Positions 1-6,590 of a stretch of 10,712 bases of DNA are shown here, one piece after another. Under the pieces are notes generated by a model. That model was not told the origin of the DNA, made no database searches, and saw only the letters and a program-made list of their open reading frames with translations. Within the stretch, counting starts at the first letter, position 1. Each line of letters begins with the position of its first letter. The translations under genes and the position numbers were made by a program. This DNA is from an uncultured Campylobacter sp. Lineage in GTDB: Bacteria; Campylobacterota; Campylobacteria; Campylobacterales; Campylobacteraceae. The DNA lies in NCBI RefSeq assembly GCF_938017615.1, contig NZ_CALIJA010000145.1:1-10712 (forward strand). The letters are read 5' to 3'.

Positions 1-218
1 ATTATCGTTCGTTTTATGTCATCAAAATCTAAAATACCACTTTCAAAATCGTCTAAGCAACCAATGCAAAATCCAGAAGCAGTAATCCAAAATATAAAAA
101 TAAACAAATAATGTAAAATTAAAGGAAAACCAGAATAATCCCGCAAAACTAGTGGCTCTTTGTCGTAGTCCCTAGCATCTTCTTTCCTTAGCGCAGCACC
201 GGCTTTAAATTTATCCAA
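1..218 (-). CDS. Partial membrane protein, N-terminal part, TTG start
   Basis: An open frame on the minus strand runs from a stop codon (TAA, 245-243) to the left edge with no internal stop, and its translation looks like real protein. No ATG lies in frame. The best start is the TTG at 218-216, preceded by AAAGAG with six bases between, which resembles a Shine-Dalgarno site. From this start the product has a charged cytoplasmic N-terminus (MDKFKAGAALRKEDARDYD...), then one hydrophobic segment at about residues 29-52 (LILHYLFIFIFW...), then an acidic stretch (CLDDFESGILDFDD). I do not recognise the family. Without an ATG it could also be the remnant of a decayed gene. The frame is seen directly; that it is expressed is inference. 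Confidence 0.42.
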   Translation of the reverse strand, partial: MDKFKAGAALRKEDARDYDKEPLVLRDYSGFPLILHYLFIFIFWITASGFCIGCLDDFESGILDFDDIKRTI

Positions 219-511
219 ATTTAGCTCTTTATAAACGGAATTTTAAAGCGTTTTATATGCTCTCAAATAGGGCGGTGGCGCGCAGGTGCGGCGGATAGTA
301 GATTACCCGCCGCAGCGCGTCTCGCAAAAGCAAAACCGCGCCCGGCAAAACGTAAAAAACCGCGGCGTCTCGCTAACTCATAAAATTTAGCTCGCCAAAA
401 TCGCGCTGTATCGCGGGCTGATAAAATCACTGCTCGCACAAACGCAGCGCAATGCTCGCAAAAGTAAAATCCGCGGCTTGCAAAATCAAGCCACAGCATG
501 CAAAAGCGAGC
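219..511. other. Non-coding spacer with imperfect repeats
   Basis: I find no convincing gene between the partial membrane gene and kbp. The stretch alternates GC-rich words with short A-runs. The word CTCGCAAAAGCAAAACCGCG (321-340) returns as CTCGCAAAAGTAAAATCCGCG (455-475), and a shorter version, CTCGCCAAAATCGCG, lies at 391-405, giving spacings of about 70 and 64 bp. A minus-strand open frame of 78 codons at 263-499 has an Arg/Phe/Ala-rich translation typical of a chance frame. Only two RAATTY sites occur here, unlike the other long spacers of the window. Confidence 0.6.
475..492 (-). terminator. Possible terminator hairpin after kbp
   Basis: GGCTTG at 475-480 and CAAGCC at 487-492 are perfectly complementary around a six-base loop. 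On the minus strand, the direction of kbp, the stem is followed by GCGG and then ATTTTACTTTT, so a loose T-tract starts four bases after it. A second stem, AAAAGC/GCTTTT (502-507 with 516-521), overlaps the kbp stop codon. Either could end the kbp transcript. The weak T-tract keeps confidence low. Confidence 0.35.
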
Positions 512-934
512 TTAAGCTTTTGGAATTCTGATCTTCTGCCCCGGATAGATGAGGTTCGCGTCTTTGATAACCTCGCGGTTGGCGTCGAAAATAATCTTGT
601 ATTTGTTCGCGTCGCCGTAGAATTTCTTCGCGATTTTAGATAGGTTATCGCCCTTTACGATGGTGTAGTAGTTCTCGGCGCTATCCTCTCTAATGCCCTC
701 AATTTCGACGTTTTTGATGCCTGCGGTGTTGCCCGCGATGAGGGCTGCTTTTTCGAGAGTTTCCTTATCGGCGTTACCGCTGATTTTGACGGTGTCGCCC
801 TGCACCTCGACCTCTAGCCCCTCTACCGGCGTAGAGCTGAGATTGGTGGCGATCTCGTCTTTTACGGATTTGGCGTCATCGCCTAGACCTAGTAGTTTCT
901 TGCCTGCTTCGGCTACGAATGAAAGTAAACCCAT
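512..934 (-). CDS. kbp: Kbp/YgaU-type BON-LysM potassium-binding protein
   Basis: This 140-residue protein matches the E. coli Kbp (YgaU) layout from end to end. It opens with MGLLSFVAEAGKKL, then has a BON domain at about residues 21-82 and a LysM domain at about 89-138 with the typical YTIVKGDNLSKIAKKFYGD and the closing IYPGQKIRIP. There is no signal peptide, as in E. coli, where the protein is a cytoplasmic K+ binder despite its LysM domain. Length is close to the E. coli protein (149). The ATG follows AAAGGAG with five bases between. It lies 51 bp downstream of htpX on the same strand and may share its transcript. Family membership is clear; K+ binding is inferred from the E. coli homologue. 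Confidence 0.9.
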   Translation of the reverse strand: MGLLSFVAEAGKKLLGLGDDAKSVKDEIATNLSSTPVEGLEVEVQGDTVKISGNADKETLEKAALIAGNTAGIKNVEIEGIREDSAENYYTIVKGDNLSKIAKKFYGDANKYKIIFDANREVIKDANLIYPGQKIRIPKA

Positions 935-985
935 GTTTTCTCCTTTGGTTAAAGTGGCGAAATTTTATCTTAAATTTACCAACGA

Positions 986-1846
986 TCAGCTTAGGCGCAT
1001 ATCTCTGCCGATCTGCTCTAGCCTGGCGATGCGATCTGCGGTGCTTGGGTGGGTGCGGAAAAGCCTAGAAAGGCTGCTCGCCGCGCCGCCAAAGGGATTT
1101 ACGATAAACATATGCGCGCTAGCGGTATCTGCGGAGCGCATGCGGTAGTTTTGGGAGTAGGCGTCGAGCTTTTTAAGCGCCGAGATTAGCCACTGCGGAT
1201 GCGACGTAAGCGCCGCGGCACCCGCATCGGCCTTATATTCTCTCGTCCGCGAGATGCTCATCTGTATGATACTCGCAGCTAGCGGCATTACGATGGCAGC
1301 TATGAGCATAAAAATCCCGTTTGAGCGATTATTGGAGTTACCGCCGCCTACCATCGCGCTAAACTGCGCGAAATTTGCCAGTAGTGCGATAGCTCCCGCA
1401 AACATCGCCGCGACCGAACCGATGAGAATATCGTAGTGATTTACGTGGCTTAGCTCGTGCGCCAGCACCCCTTCGATCTCTTGCGGGTTCATTAAATTTA
1501 GCAGCCCGCGCGTTACCGCAACGGCGGCGTGATTTGGATTGCGTCCCGTAGCGAAGGCGTTCGGCACCTCCTCATCGATGATGTAAATTTGCGGTATCGG
1601 CAGATTCGCCTTCGCGCAGAGGCGGTCCACTATGTCATAAAGCATCGGCTCGCTATCCTCGTTCACTGGTACCGCGCGGTAGTGCTTCAGCACCAGCTTG
1701 TCGCTGAAAAAGTAGCTGAAAAAATTCATCGCACACGCCGCGCAGAAGGCTATTATCATGCCGCTACGTCCGCCTACGGCGTTACCTACAAACATAAAAA
1801 TCATCACCAGCGCGCTCATCAAAAGCGCCGTTTTTAGCTTTTCCAT
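986..1846 (-). CDS. htpX: HtpX family M48 membrane zinc metalloprotease
   Basis: This 286-residue inner-membrane protease is expected to degrade misfolded membrane proteins together with FtsH, as known for E. coli HtpX. Two membrane segments lie near the N-terminus (about residues 5-22 and 29-48). The catalytic HELSH is at 130-134 in GVLAHELSHVNHYD, and the third zinc ligand is probably E203 in SRTREYKADAGA. Two further hydrophobic segments are at about 142-163 and 176-196. The C-terminal FRTHPSTADRIARL (264-277) is a family hallmark. Length is normal. The ATG has an AGGGA upstream at usual spacing. It begins 50 bp after the ClC gene and is followed by kbp, all on the minus strand, so co-transcription is possible. 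No family-critical residue is missing. Confidence 0.95.
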   Translation of the reverse strand: MEKLKTALLMSALVMIFMFVGNAVGGRSGMIIAFCAACAMNFFSYFFSDKLVLKHYRAVPVNEDSEPMLYDIVDRLCAKANLPIPQIYIIDEEVPNAFATGRNPNHAAVAVTRGLLNLMNPQEIEGVLAHELSHVNHYDILIGSVAAMFAGAIALLANFAQFSAMVGGGNSNNRSNGIFMLIAAIVMPLAASIIQMSISRTREYKADAGAAALTSHPQWLISALKKLDAYSQNYRMRSADTASAHMFIVNPFGGAASSLSRLFRTHPSTADRIARLEQIGRDMRLS

Positions 1847-1896
1847 TACATTCCCTTGAAGAAATTTAATCGCAAATTCTAACCGGCGAAGCGCCC

Positions 1897-3099
1897 TTAT
1901 TTTAAATTTCTTGTCAATAAATTTCTAATGCCGACGGCGCAGACGATGCTAAAAACGACGACCGAATATGAGTTGATATTTAGCCCGCAAAATCCTGCAC
2001 TTAGGGCAAAGGCGCAAAGTGGCGCGTTTAGGTTGATCGCTAAAAGGGCAGCCCCTCCGCAAACCCCAGCTGCGCTTAGGTTAATAGGCAGAATTTCGCC
2101 GATCGCAAATCCTATGCATAGCCCTAAAACTGCGCCCAGCGCAAAACTCGGCGTTAGCGTGCCGCCGTATCCGCCGCAGCGAAAGATCATCAAAATGCAA
2201 AACGCTTTGCAAAGCAAGATCGCAAGCAAATATGGGCTAAAGGACGCTGAGTTGAAAGCAAACTGCGCTGCCGAGCGCCCGTTACCTAAAATTTCTGGTA
2301 CGTATGCGCCGACCGCCGCGGTAAGCAAGAATGCAAGCGGCAGCGTAAGCGCGATTTTAAGGCTTTTTATGCGCAGCTTTTCGCATAAGCGCACCCCATC
2401 TTGAAAGTATTTTGCCGCGACCCCCGTGACAAGCCCGATTAGAGCCGCTGCGAGTAAATTCTGTGGGGTAGGGGCGAAGTTCGAAACTGTGTAATAAATT
2501 TCTTTTGAAGCTCCGAATTCCGCCGTAGCTGTAGCCACCGCACTAGTGGCAAAGGCGCACAAAATTGCTCGAGTATCGAAGCTTTTAAGCAAAATTTCTA
2601 GGCTAAAAAGCGCGCCCGCTAACGGGACATTATATGCAGCGCCTAGTCCCGCCCCAGCGCCGCATGCGATAAATAGCCGAAGCTCATCTCCGCCGATATT
2701 TAGGGCGCGGCAAATTTTAGCCGCAAACAAGCCGCCCAGCTCGCGCGGAGCAGCCTCGCTGCCTACCGGTGCGCCCAGAGCGATGGCTACTAGCTGCAAA
2801 ACAGAGTGGATTAAATTTTGCCAAAACGGCGGATTTTGCCCCTCCATCATTGAAGATACGTTTAAAAAAGGTTTTAGTCTTATTAGCAGAATTCTAATTA
2901 AAGTTACGATTGCGCCGGCTGCGAGGACGCTAAGAAAGCGCCTAAGCGCAGTGGTTTGCTCCGTGATAATGTGAAATTCCTCATCATTATGCCCGAAAGC
3001 AAAAGTTTCAATTTCGTTGATGCCGAAGTTTAAGAGCCCTGCGCAAAGCCCCATTATAACGCCTATCGCAAGGATCGCTAGAAAGAATTTAGTACTCAA
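1897..3099 (-). CDS. ClC-family chloride channel/transporter
   Basis: This 400-residue polytopic membrane protein has the ClC pattern. GAPVGSEAAPRE (109-120) occupies the place of the usual GREGP selectivity motif and keeps the gating glutamate (E115). NVPLAGALFSLEIL (157-170) is the conserved helix after it, and GGYGGTLTPSFALGA (309-323) stands for the GxFxP motif. The usual GSGIP motif is not recognisable (about 82-92 reads SSMMEGQNPP). It probably moves Cl- or a similar anion, perhaps in exchange for protons; substrate and mechanism are inferred. The start is TTG at 3099-3097, after AAAAAGG with six bases between. An in-frame TAA upstream leaves no ATG or GTG option. The C-terminus ends without CBS domains, as in many short bacterial ClCs. 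Confidence 0.88.
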   Translation of the reverse strand: MSTKFFLAILAIGVIMGLCAGLLNFGINEIETFAFGHNDEEFHIITEQTTALRRFLSVLAAGAIVTLIRILLIRLKPFLNVSSMMEGQNPPFWQNLIHSVLQLVAIALGAPVGSEAAPRELGGLFAAKICRALNIGGDELRLFIACGAGAGLGAAYNVPLAGALFSLEILLKSFDTRAILCAFATSAVATATAEFGASKEIYYTVSNFAPTPQNLLAAALIGLVTGVAAKYFQDGVRLCEKLRIKSLKIALTLPLAFLLTAAVGAYVPEILGNGRSAAQFAFNSASFSPYLLAILLCKAFCILMIFRCGGYGGTLTPSFALGAVLGLCIGFAIGEILPINLSAAGVCGGAALLAINLNAPLCAFALSAGFCGLNINSYSVVVFSIVCAVGIRNLLTRNLK

Positions 3100-3122
3100 A
3101 ATATGCCTTTTTGAAACGCATA

Positions 3123-3128
3123 ATTATA
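3123..3128 (-). promoter_or_regulatory. Candidate -10 element for the ClC gene
   Basis: A perfect TATAAT reads on the minus strand at 3128-3123, 24 bases upstream of the TTG start, in an AT-rich setting. A transcript would begin near 3116 and carry a very short leader containing the AAAAAGG ribosome site. No clear -35 is visible, which is normal for Campylobacter promoters. Confidence 0.42.
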
Positions 3129-3227
3129 TAAAATTTTAGCTTTAAAAAATCCTTACCGCGCGCATAAAAGCAGCTAAAACGCGAGTAAAATTTAAAACAA
3201 TGGCTAAGAATTTATATCATCTCTGCA

Positions 3228-3660
3228 GGTAAATTTTGCGCGAAATTCTATGAAGCTTAGGCAGAGGCAGAATTTTATTTACGTTAATTGCGCGAGTAAA
3301 ATTTACATAGATTTTATATCGCGCGTAGAAAATTTAGCAAAATTTCGCATCGCGCTGGAGGGTAAAACTCTATTTGAAATTTCTTGCCACGAGGACAGGC
3401 GAAATTCTACGTAAAATTTAAATCTATCCGAGCGGATAAAATTTTAAATTGAGTAAGCGAGAGAATTTCGCAGAGGACGCGTGAAATTTCGCGCAAAATT
3501 CCAATTTGCGAAAGAGGGCAAAATTCCGCGTAGAATTCCGATCCGCGTAAGCGGGTGAAATTCGCGTTAAATTCTAAACCGCGAGGCTAAGCGAAATTAT
3601 GCGCGGAATTTTAATTTGCATGAGTCATAGGAATTTTATACCCGCGAATAAATTCGCTTA
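3228..3660. repeat. Degenerate ~35-bp tandem repeats dense in RAATTY
   Basis: The 569-bp gap between the ClC gene and the rsmG operon (3100-3668) has no credible gene. Read on the plus strand, much of it breaks into imperfect units of about 32-40 bp. Each has one or two AAATT(C/T) cores followed by a GCG-rich part, roughly GG(T/C)(G)AAATTC-GCG-(T)AAAATTC-AATC-GCG-AAGC. The clearest units start near 3398, 3482, 3517 and 3553; older, more worn units reach back to about 3228. Paired AATT cores are often 11-13 bp apart. By hand I count 23 RAATTY hexamers in 3100-3668. A small hairpin, GCGAA-TAAA-TTCGC, lies at 3644-3657 just past the stop of the adjoining gene, but without a T-tract. Confidence 0.6.
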
Positions 3661-3668
3661 GGATTTTG

Positions 3669-4211
3669 CTATTTTTTCCAGATATCGTCATTTTTACCAG
3701 CTGCCGACGCGCTTAGCTTTTTATCCAGAGCCGAAATTTTATCCGCGAGCTTTTGCGCGCCGCCGAAAATTTCATCTTTTTTCGGAAGCCCGAAGTGAAA
3801 TTTAAAGCCTACGCTATCTCCAATGCTTGCAAGTAGCGATTTGGGCGCGTTTGCGATCGCGTCTTTAAAGATTGCCGCGTCGATTCCGAGCTCGGCTAAG
3901 TTTTTTAACGCCCGCGTAGAGCTGATAAACATCGCGATCTTGGCGTCGAAAAGATAATCGTTTGCCAGCTTTTGTGCGGCCGCGGCTGATTTTTTATCCA
4001 CGATGATAAAGCGCGCACCTGCGCCGTTTGCGAGTAAAATTTCATTTATATCGTTCGTAATAACGCTAAATTTTTTCTGCGCCTTTTGTGCGGCGGCGAT
4101 GAGCCTGTCGTTAAATTTAAAGAGCAGATTGTCGTATTTGAAAACTTCGTCGCCGTTTTTGATGAGATACAGCGGCTCGTAGGGCACGAGCGCGTGGCCT
4201 AGGATGATCAT
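3669..4211 (-). CDS. Conserved-looking protein of unknown function
   Basis: I do not recognise this 180-residue protein. It has no signal peptide or membrane segment. The middle (about 48-115) alternates hydrophobic strands and helices (FSVITNDINEILL, ARFIIVDKK, AKIAMFISSTRALKNLAELGIDAAIF), which suggests an alpha/beta fold. The C-terminus is Lys/Ala-rich and ends in DDIWKK. No Cys/His metal site is visible. It is the last gene of the ribA-rsmG operon: its ATG overlaps the TGA of the zinc-ribbon gene by 4 bp (ATGA), which argues that it is translated and coupled to that gene. Any link to ribosome or riboflavin functions is only positional. Confidence 0.75.
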   Translation of the reverse strand: MIILGHALVPYEPLYLIKNGDEVFKYDNLLFKFNDRLIAAAQKAQKKFSVITNDINEILLANGAGARFIIVDKKSAAAAQKLANDYLFDAKIAMFISSTRALKNLAELGIDAAIFKDAIANAPKSLLASIGDSVGFKFHFGLPKKDEIFGGAQKLADKISALDKKLSASAAGKNDDIWKK

Positions 4212-4414
4212 TTGCCGCCCCTTAGTTTAGCTTCGCAGGATTTGCAAAGGCGCTTTTTATCGCGCAGAGCAAGCTCGTCGTTGCTAAAGTACGTCCCGCA
4301 CTCGTCGCACGCCAAAAGCTCGGTCGCATCGTCCTTTTTCTTTATGCGAAATCTAGGCACTATCAAAAAATATATGAGCGCCGCGATAACGGCGACGGCT
4401 AGAATTTTTCCCAT
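4208..4414 (-). CDS. Small membrane-anchored zinc-ribbon protein (PP0621-like)
   Basis: The 68-residue product has one N-terminal membrane segment (about 4-20, ILAVAVIAALIYFLIV), a basic stretch (RFRIKKK), then a small domain with two Cys pairs, C36-DE-C39 and C57-KS-C60. This spacing can bind one Zn2+. The layout of one TM helix plus LLACDECGTYFSNDEL is that of the PP0621 family of uncharacterised proteins; this assignment is from memory of the pattern. The domain should face the cytoplasm because the positive residues follow the helix. Its ATG shares one base with the rsmG stop (TAATG) and its stop overlaps the next gene by 4 bp, so translation is coupled on both sides. Confidence 0.75.
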   Translation of the reverse strand: MGKILAVAVIAALIYFLIVPRFRIKKKDDATELLACDECGTYFSNDELALRDKKRLCKSCEAKLRGGK

Positions 4415-4992
4415 TATTTTACCCTTTTGATCACTAAAAATTTTCTATTTTTCAAAGCGTTTTCGCCGCTAAAAATTTCGCAGCGTGCGCTCGTAAATTC
4501 CTTGCGGAATTCCGCCGCTTCCGCCTCTGCGCCCGAGCCTTTGTAGAGCAAAAACGTAGTGTTTTGATCGTAAAAGCCGCGGCAAATTTCAATTAAGCTT
4601 CGCGCGCTCATCAAAGCCCGAGAGCTTATCAGATCGGCGCGCAGCTTTGCGCCGTCTTGCACGCGCTCGGCGTGGATTTTTACGTTAGCTAGAGCAAGGC
4701 TAACCTTCGCGTAGGTTAGAAACGCCGCTTTTTTTTGATTTGGCTCAAACAGATGCCACTCGCACAGCGGCAGCGCGAGCGCCAAAAATAGCCCGGGAAA
4801 GCCCGCTCCCGAGCCGATGTCGCACGCGATGCGCGGATAGCGCGGTATGAAATTCGCTCCGCTTAGGCTGTCGCGCACCACCGCGTCCAAATCGTCGTAA
4901 TTCGTGAGGCTATGGACGCGGTTAAATTTTTGCAGACAGGCTTTAAATTTAGCGACCTGCTCGTTAAAGCTCTCGCCCGGCGCAAGCTTCAC
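4414..4992 (-). CDS. rsmG: 16S rRNA (guanine-N7) methyltransferase RsmG (GidB)
   Basis: RsmG methylates N7 of G527 (E. coli numbering) in 16S rRNA using S-adenosylmethionine. The 192-residue protein, slightly shorter than E. coli's 207, has the family's N-terminal helices (FNRVHSLTNYDDL), the SAM-binding motif I DIGSGAGFPG (58-67), the acidic motif II region LFEPNQKKAAFL (81-92), and ISSRAL (122-127). The C-terminus ends in NRKFLVIKRVK. The start is GTG at 4992-4990 and overlaps the ribA stop by 4 bp (GTGA), so it probably relies on coupling; a GGGG in the end of ribA may help. Loss of this enzyme is known to give low-level streptomycin resistance in several bacteria. Confidence 0.95.
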   Translation of the reverse strand: MKLAPGESFNEQVAKFKACLQKFNRVHSLTNYDDLDAVVRDSLSGANFIPRYPRIACDIGSGAGFPGLFLALALPLCEWHLFEPNQKKAAFLTYAKVSLALANVKIHAERVQDGAKLRADLISSRALMSARSLIEICRGFYDQNTTFLLYKGSGAEAEAAEFRKEFTSARCEIFSGENALKNRKFLVIKRVK

Positions 4993-5549
4993 AGCAGATG
5001 CCCCATCTGCTCTTTTTTGACGCGCAGATAGTTTTCGTTAAATTTATTAGGCGTGATGATGATCGGCACGCGCGCGACCACTTCTACTTTCAGATCGTGC
5101 AGCTTTTGCGGGTTGTTCGTAAGCAGATTTATGCGCGAAATTCCAAAATGAGCGAGTATGAAATCCACGATCTCATAGGTTCGCTCGTCCGCTTTGAAGC
5201 CTAGCTGATGGTTTGCTTCGATCGTATCGAGCCCCTGATCTTGTAGCGCGTAGGCGTTGATTTTATTAAAAAGCCCGATATTGCGCCCCTCTTGACGCAG
5301 ATAGATCACCATGCCGCCATGCTCTTCGATATATTTTAGGCTCGCTTCGAGCTGTTCACCGCAGTCGCACTTTAGGCTGCCGATCGCATCGCCGGTAAGG
5401 CACTCCGAGTGGATCCGCACGTTTACGACGCCCTCCAAAGGTTGCTTAAATATCACTAGATGCTCTTTCTCGCCTTGCTTAAACGACTGAACGCGGAAGC
5501 TTCCGAAGCGGGAGGGGAGATTTGCGACCTCTGAAATTTTTATATCCAT
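4989..5549 (-). CDS. ribA: GTP cyclohydrolase II (riboflavin synthesis)
   Basis: RibA opens the imidazole ring of GTP to give the first riboflavin intermediate, with release of formate and pyrophosphate. The 186-residue protein is a stand-alone cyclohydrolase II without a RibB domain, close in length to E. coli RibA (196). The Zn ligands are C50, C61 and C63 (HSECLTGDAIGSLKCDCG). The active-site run is YLRQEGRNIGL (83-93), followed by INAYALQDQGLDTIEANHQLGF with the conserved Tyr100, then LTNNPQKL (143-150), and the C-terminus MGHLL is the family signature. It leads a four-gene operon and diverges from hemB across 63 bp. The ATG follows GGAG at a rather long distance (about 11 bases). Confidence 0.97.
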   Translation of the reverse strand: MDIKISEVANLPSRFGSFRVQSFKQGEKEHLVIFKQPLEGVVNVRIHSECLTGDAIGSLKCDCGEQLEASLKYIEEHGGMVIYLRQEGRNIGLFNKINAYALQDQGLDTIEANHQLGFKADERTYEIVDFILAHFGISRINLLTNNPQKLHDLKVEVVARVPIIITPNKFNENYLRVKKEQMGHLL

Positions 5550-5565
5550 GCTTAAATTTACTCCG

Positions 5566-5590
5566 ATTGTGATATTATAAATCTCACAAT
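5566..5590. promoter_or_regulatory. Divergent ribA/hemB promoter with inverted repeat
   Basis: ATTGTGA (5566-5572) and TCACAAT (5584-5590) form a perfect 7-bp inverted repeat with an 11-bp spacer. The spacer holds both candidate -10 elements: TATAAT on the minus strand (5579-5574) for ribA, and TATTAT at 5573-5578 on the plus strand for hemB, preceded by TG as in extended -10 promoters. A protein bound here would cover both promoters at once. The half-site resembles the CRP half TGTGA, but the spacer is 11 rather than 6 bp. The dyad is seen; its use as an operator is inference. Confidence 0.5.
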
Positions 5591-5612
5591 TCTAGCTAAA
5601 AAAGGAAAAATA

Positions 5613-6590
5613 ATGTTTAAACGATTTAGACGGCTACGAATAAACCCTATGCTTAGGGATCTGGTGCGACAAACCGATCTGCAAACCCGCTTTCTAATCT
5701 ATCCGCTTTTTGTGGTGGAAGGAAGCGGTATCAAAAAGGAGATCGCCTCGATGCCGGGCGTATTTCAGATGAGCTTGGATGAAATTTTAAAAGAGTGTGA
5801 GGCTCTTTTGTCGCTCGGTTTGGATAAAATTTTACTTTTTGGAATTCCTTCACTAAAGGACAGCATCGGCTCGGACGCGCTAAGCGAGGACGGCATCATC
5901 GCGACTTCGCTGTGCGCGATAAAGGCTAAATTTCCAAATTTACTCGTCATCACCGATCTGTGCTTTTGCGAATACACCGACCACGGGCACTGCGGCATCA
6001 TCGATCATGTGCATCAGACGGTGGATAACGACGCGACGCTTGAAATTTCGGCGCAGCAAGCGCTCATCCACGCCAAAGCGGGCGCGGATATGATTGCTCC
6101 AAGCGGCATGATGGACGGTATTATCGCTACCTTGCGAGAGACGCTCGATCGCGGCGGATTTGAAAATTTGCCGATTATGGCGTATTCGAGCAAGTTTGCC
6201 AGCGGCTACTACGGGCCGTTTCGCGACGTGGCGGAGAGCGCGCCAAGTTTTGGCGATCGCAGCAGCTACCAGATGGATCCCGCAAATAGATTTGAGGCGA
6301 TCAACGAAAGCCTGCAGGACGAGGCGCAGGGAGCGGATATTTTGATGATAAAGCCCGCGCTTGCGTATCTGGATCTAATCAGAGACCTTAGAGAGCGTAC
6401 GCTGCTGCCGATCTGCGCATATAACGTAAGCGGCGAATACTCGCTACTGCAGGCGGGTAAAAAAGCGGGCGTGATCGATTATGAGCGAGTGATGATGGAG
6501 ACGATGATAGGCATAAGGCGCGCCGGCGCGGATATGATTATCACCTATCACGCCAAGGAGATCGCGGAAATTTTAAACTCGCGAAGATAA
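5613..6590 (+). CDS. hemB: Delta-aminolevulinic acid dehydratase (porphobilinogen synthase)
   Basis: HemB condenses two 5-aminolevulinate molecules to porphobilinogen in haem synthesis. The 325-residue length is standard. The catalytic zinc cysteines are C117, C119 and C127 in DLCFCEYTDHGHCG. The two active-site lysines are K194 (AYSSKFAS) and K247 (MIKPAL), the second forming the Schiff base. Other hallmarks are GADMIAPSGMMDG (157-169), YQMDPANRFEA (219-229), and PICAYNVSGEYSLL (266-279). The cysteine-rich site shows the Zn-dependent type. The ATG follows AAAGGAAAAA at good spacing. It is transcribed away from ribA and converges on the MFS gene. The C-terminus is complete. Confidence 0.98.
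   Translation: MFKRFRRLRINPMLRDLVRQTDLQTRFLIYPLFVVEGSGIKKEIASMPGVFQMSLDEILKECEALLSLGLDKILLFGIPSLKDSIGSDALSEDGIIATSLCAIKAKFPNLLVITDLCFCEYTDHGHCGIIDHVHQTVDNDATLEISAQQALIHAKAGADMIAPSGMMDGIIATLRETLDRGGFENLPIMAYSSKFASGYYGPFRDVAESAPSFGDRSSYQMDPANRFEAINESLQDEAQGADILMIKPALAYLDLIRDLRERTLLPICAYNVSGEYSLLQAGKKAGVIDYERVMMETMIGIRRAGADMIITYHAKEIAEILNSRR

Noticed and set aside
263..499. 78-codon minus-strand open frame
   Set aside because: Arg/Phe/Ala-rich translation, no ribosome site, and it lies in repeat-like spacer; looks like a chance frame.
693..1148. 151-codon plus-strand open frame
   Set aside because: It is antisense across kbp and htpX, both certain; its Ser/Ala/Leu-rich translation reflects the complementary codons.
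1881..1896. Small GGCG/CGCC stem after the ClC gene as terminator
   Set aside because: Only four base pairs and no T-tract on the minus strand.
1928..2974. Plus-strand open frames at 1928-2404 and 2546-2974
   Set aside because: They are shadows of the ClC gene in the opposite strand, with low-complexity Ala/Ser/Pro translations.
3089..3121. 10-codon leader ORF (MRFKKAYFEY) overlapping the ClC TTG start
   Set aside because: No ribosome site of its own, its ATG lies upstream of the transcript start predicted from the TATAAT, and ten codons can occur by chance.
3228..3660. CRISPR array
   Set aside because: Units are too degenerate, repeat and spacer cannot be told apart, and no cas gene is present.
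5566..5590. CRP-type site in the ribA/hemB promoter
   Set aside because: The half-sites resemble TGTGA/TCACA, but the spacer is 11 bp instead of 6, so a CRP call is not justified.
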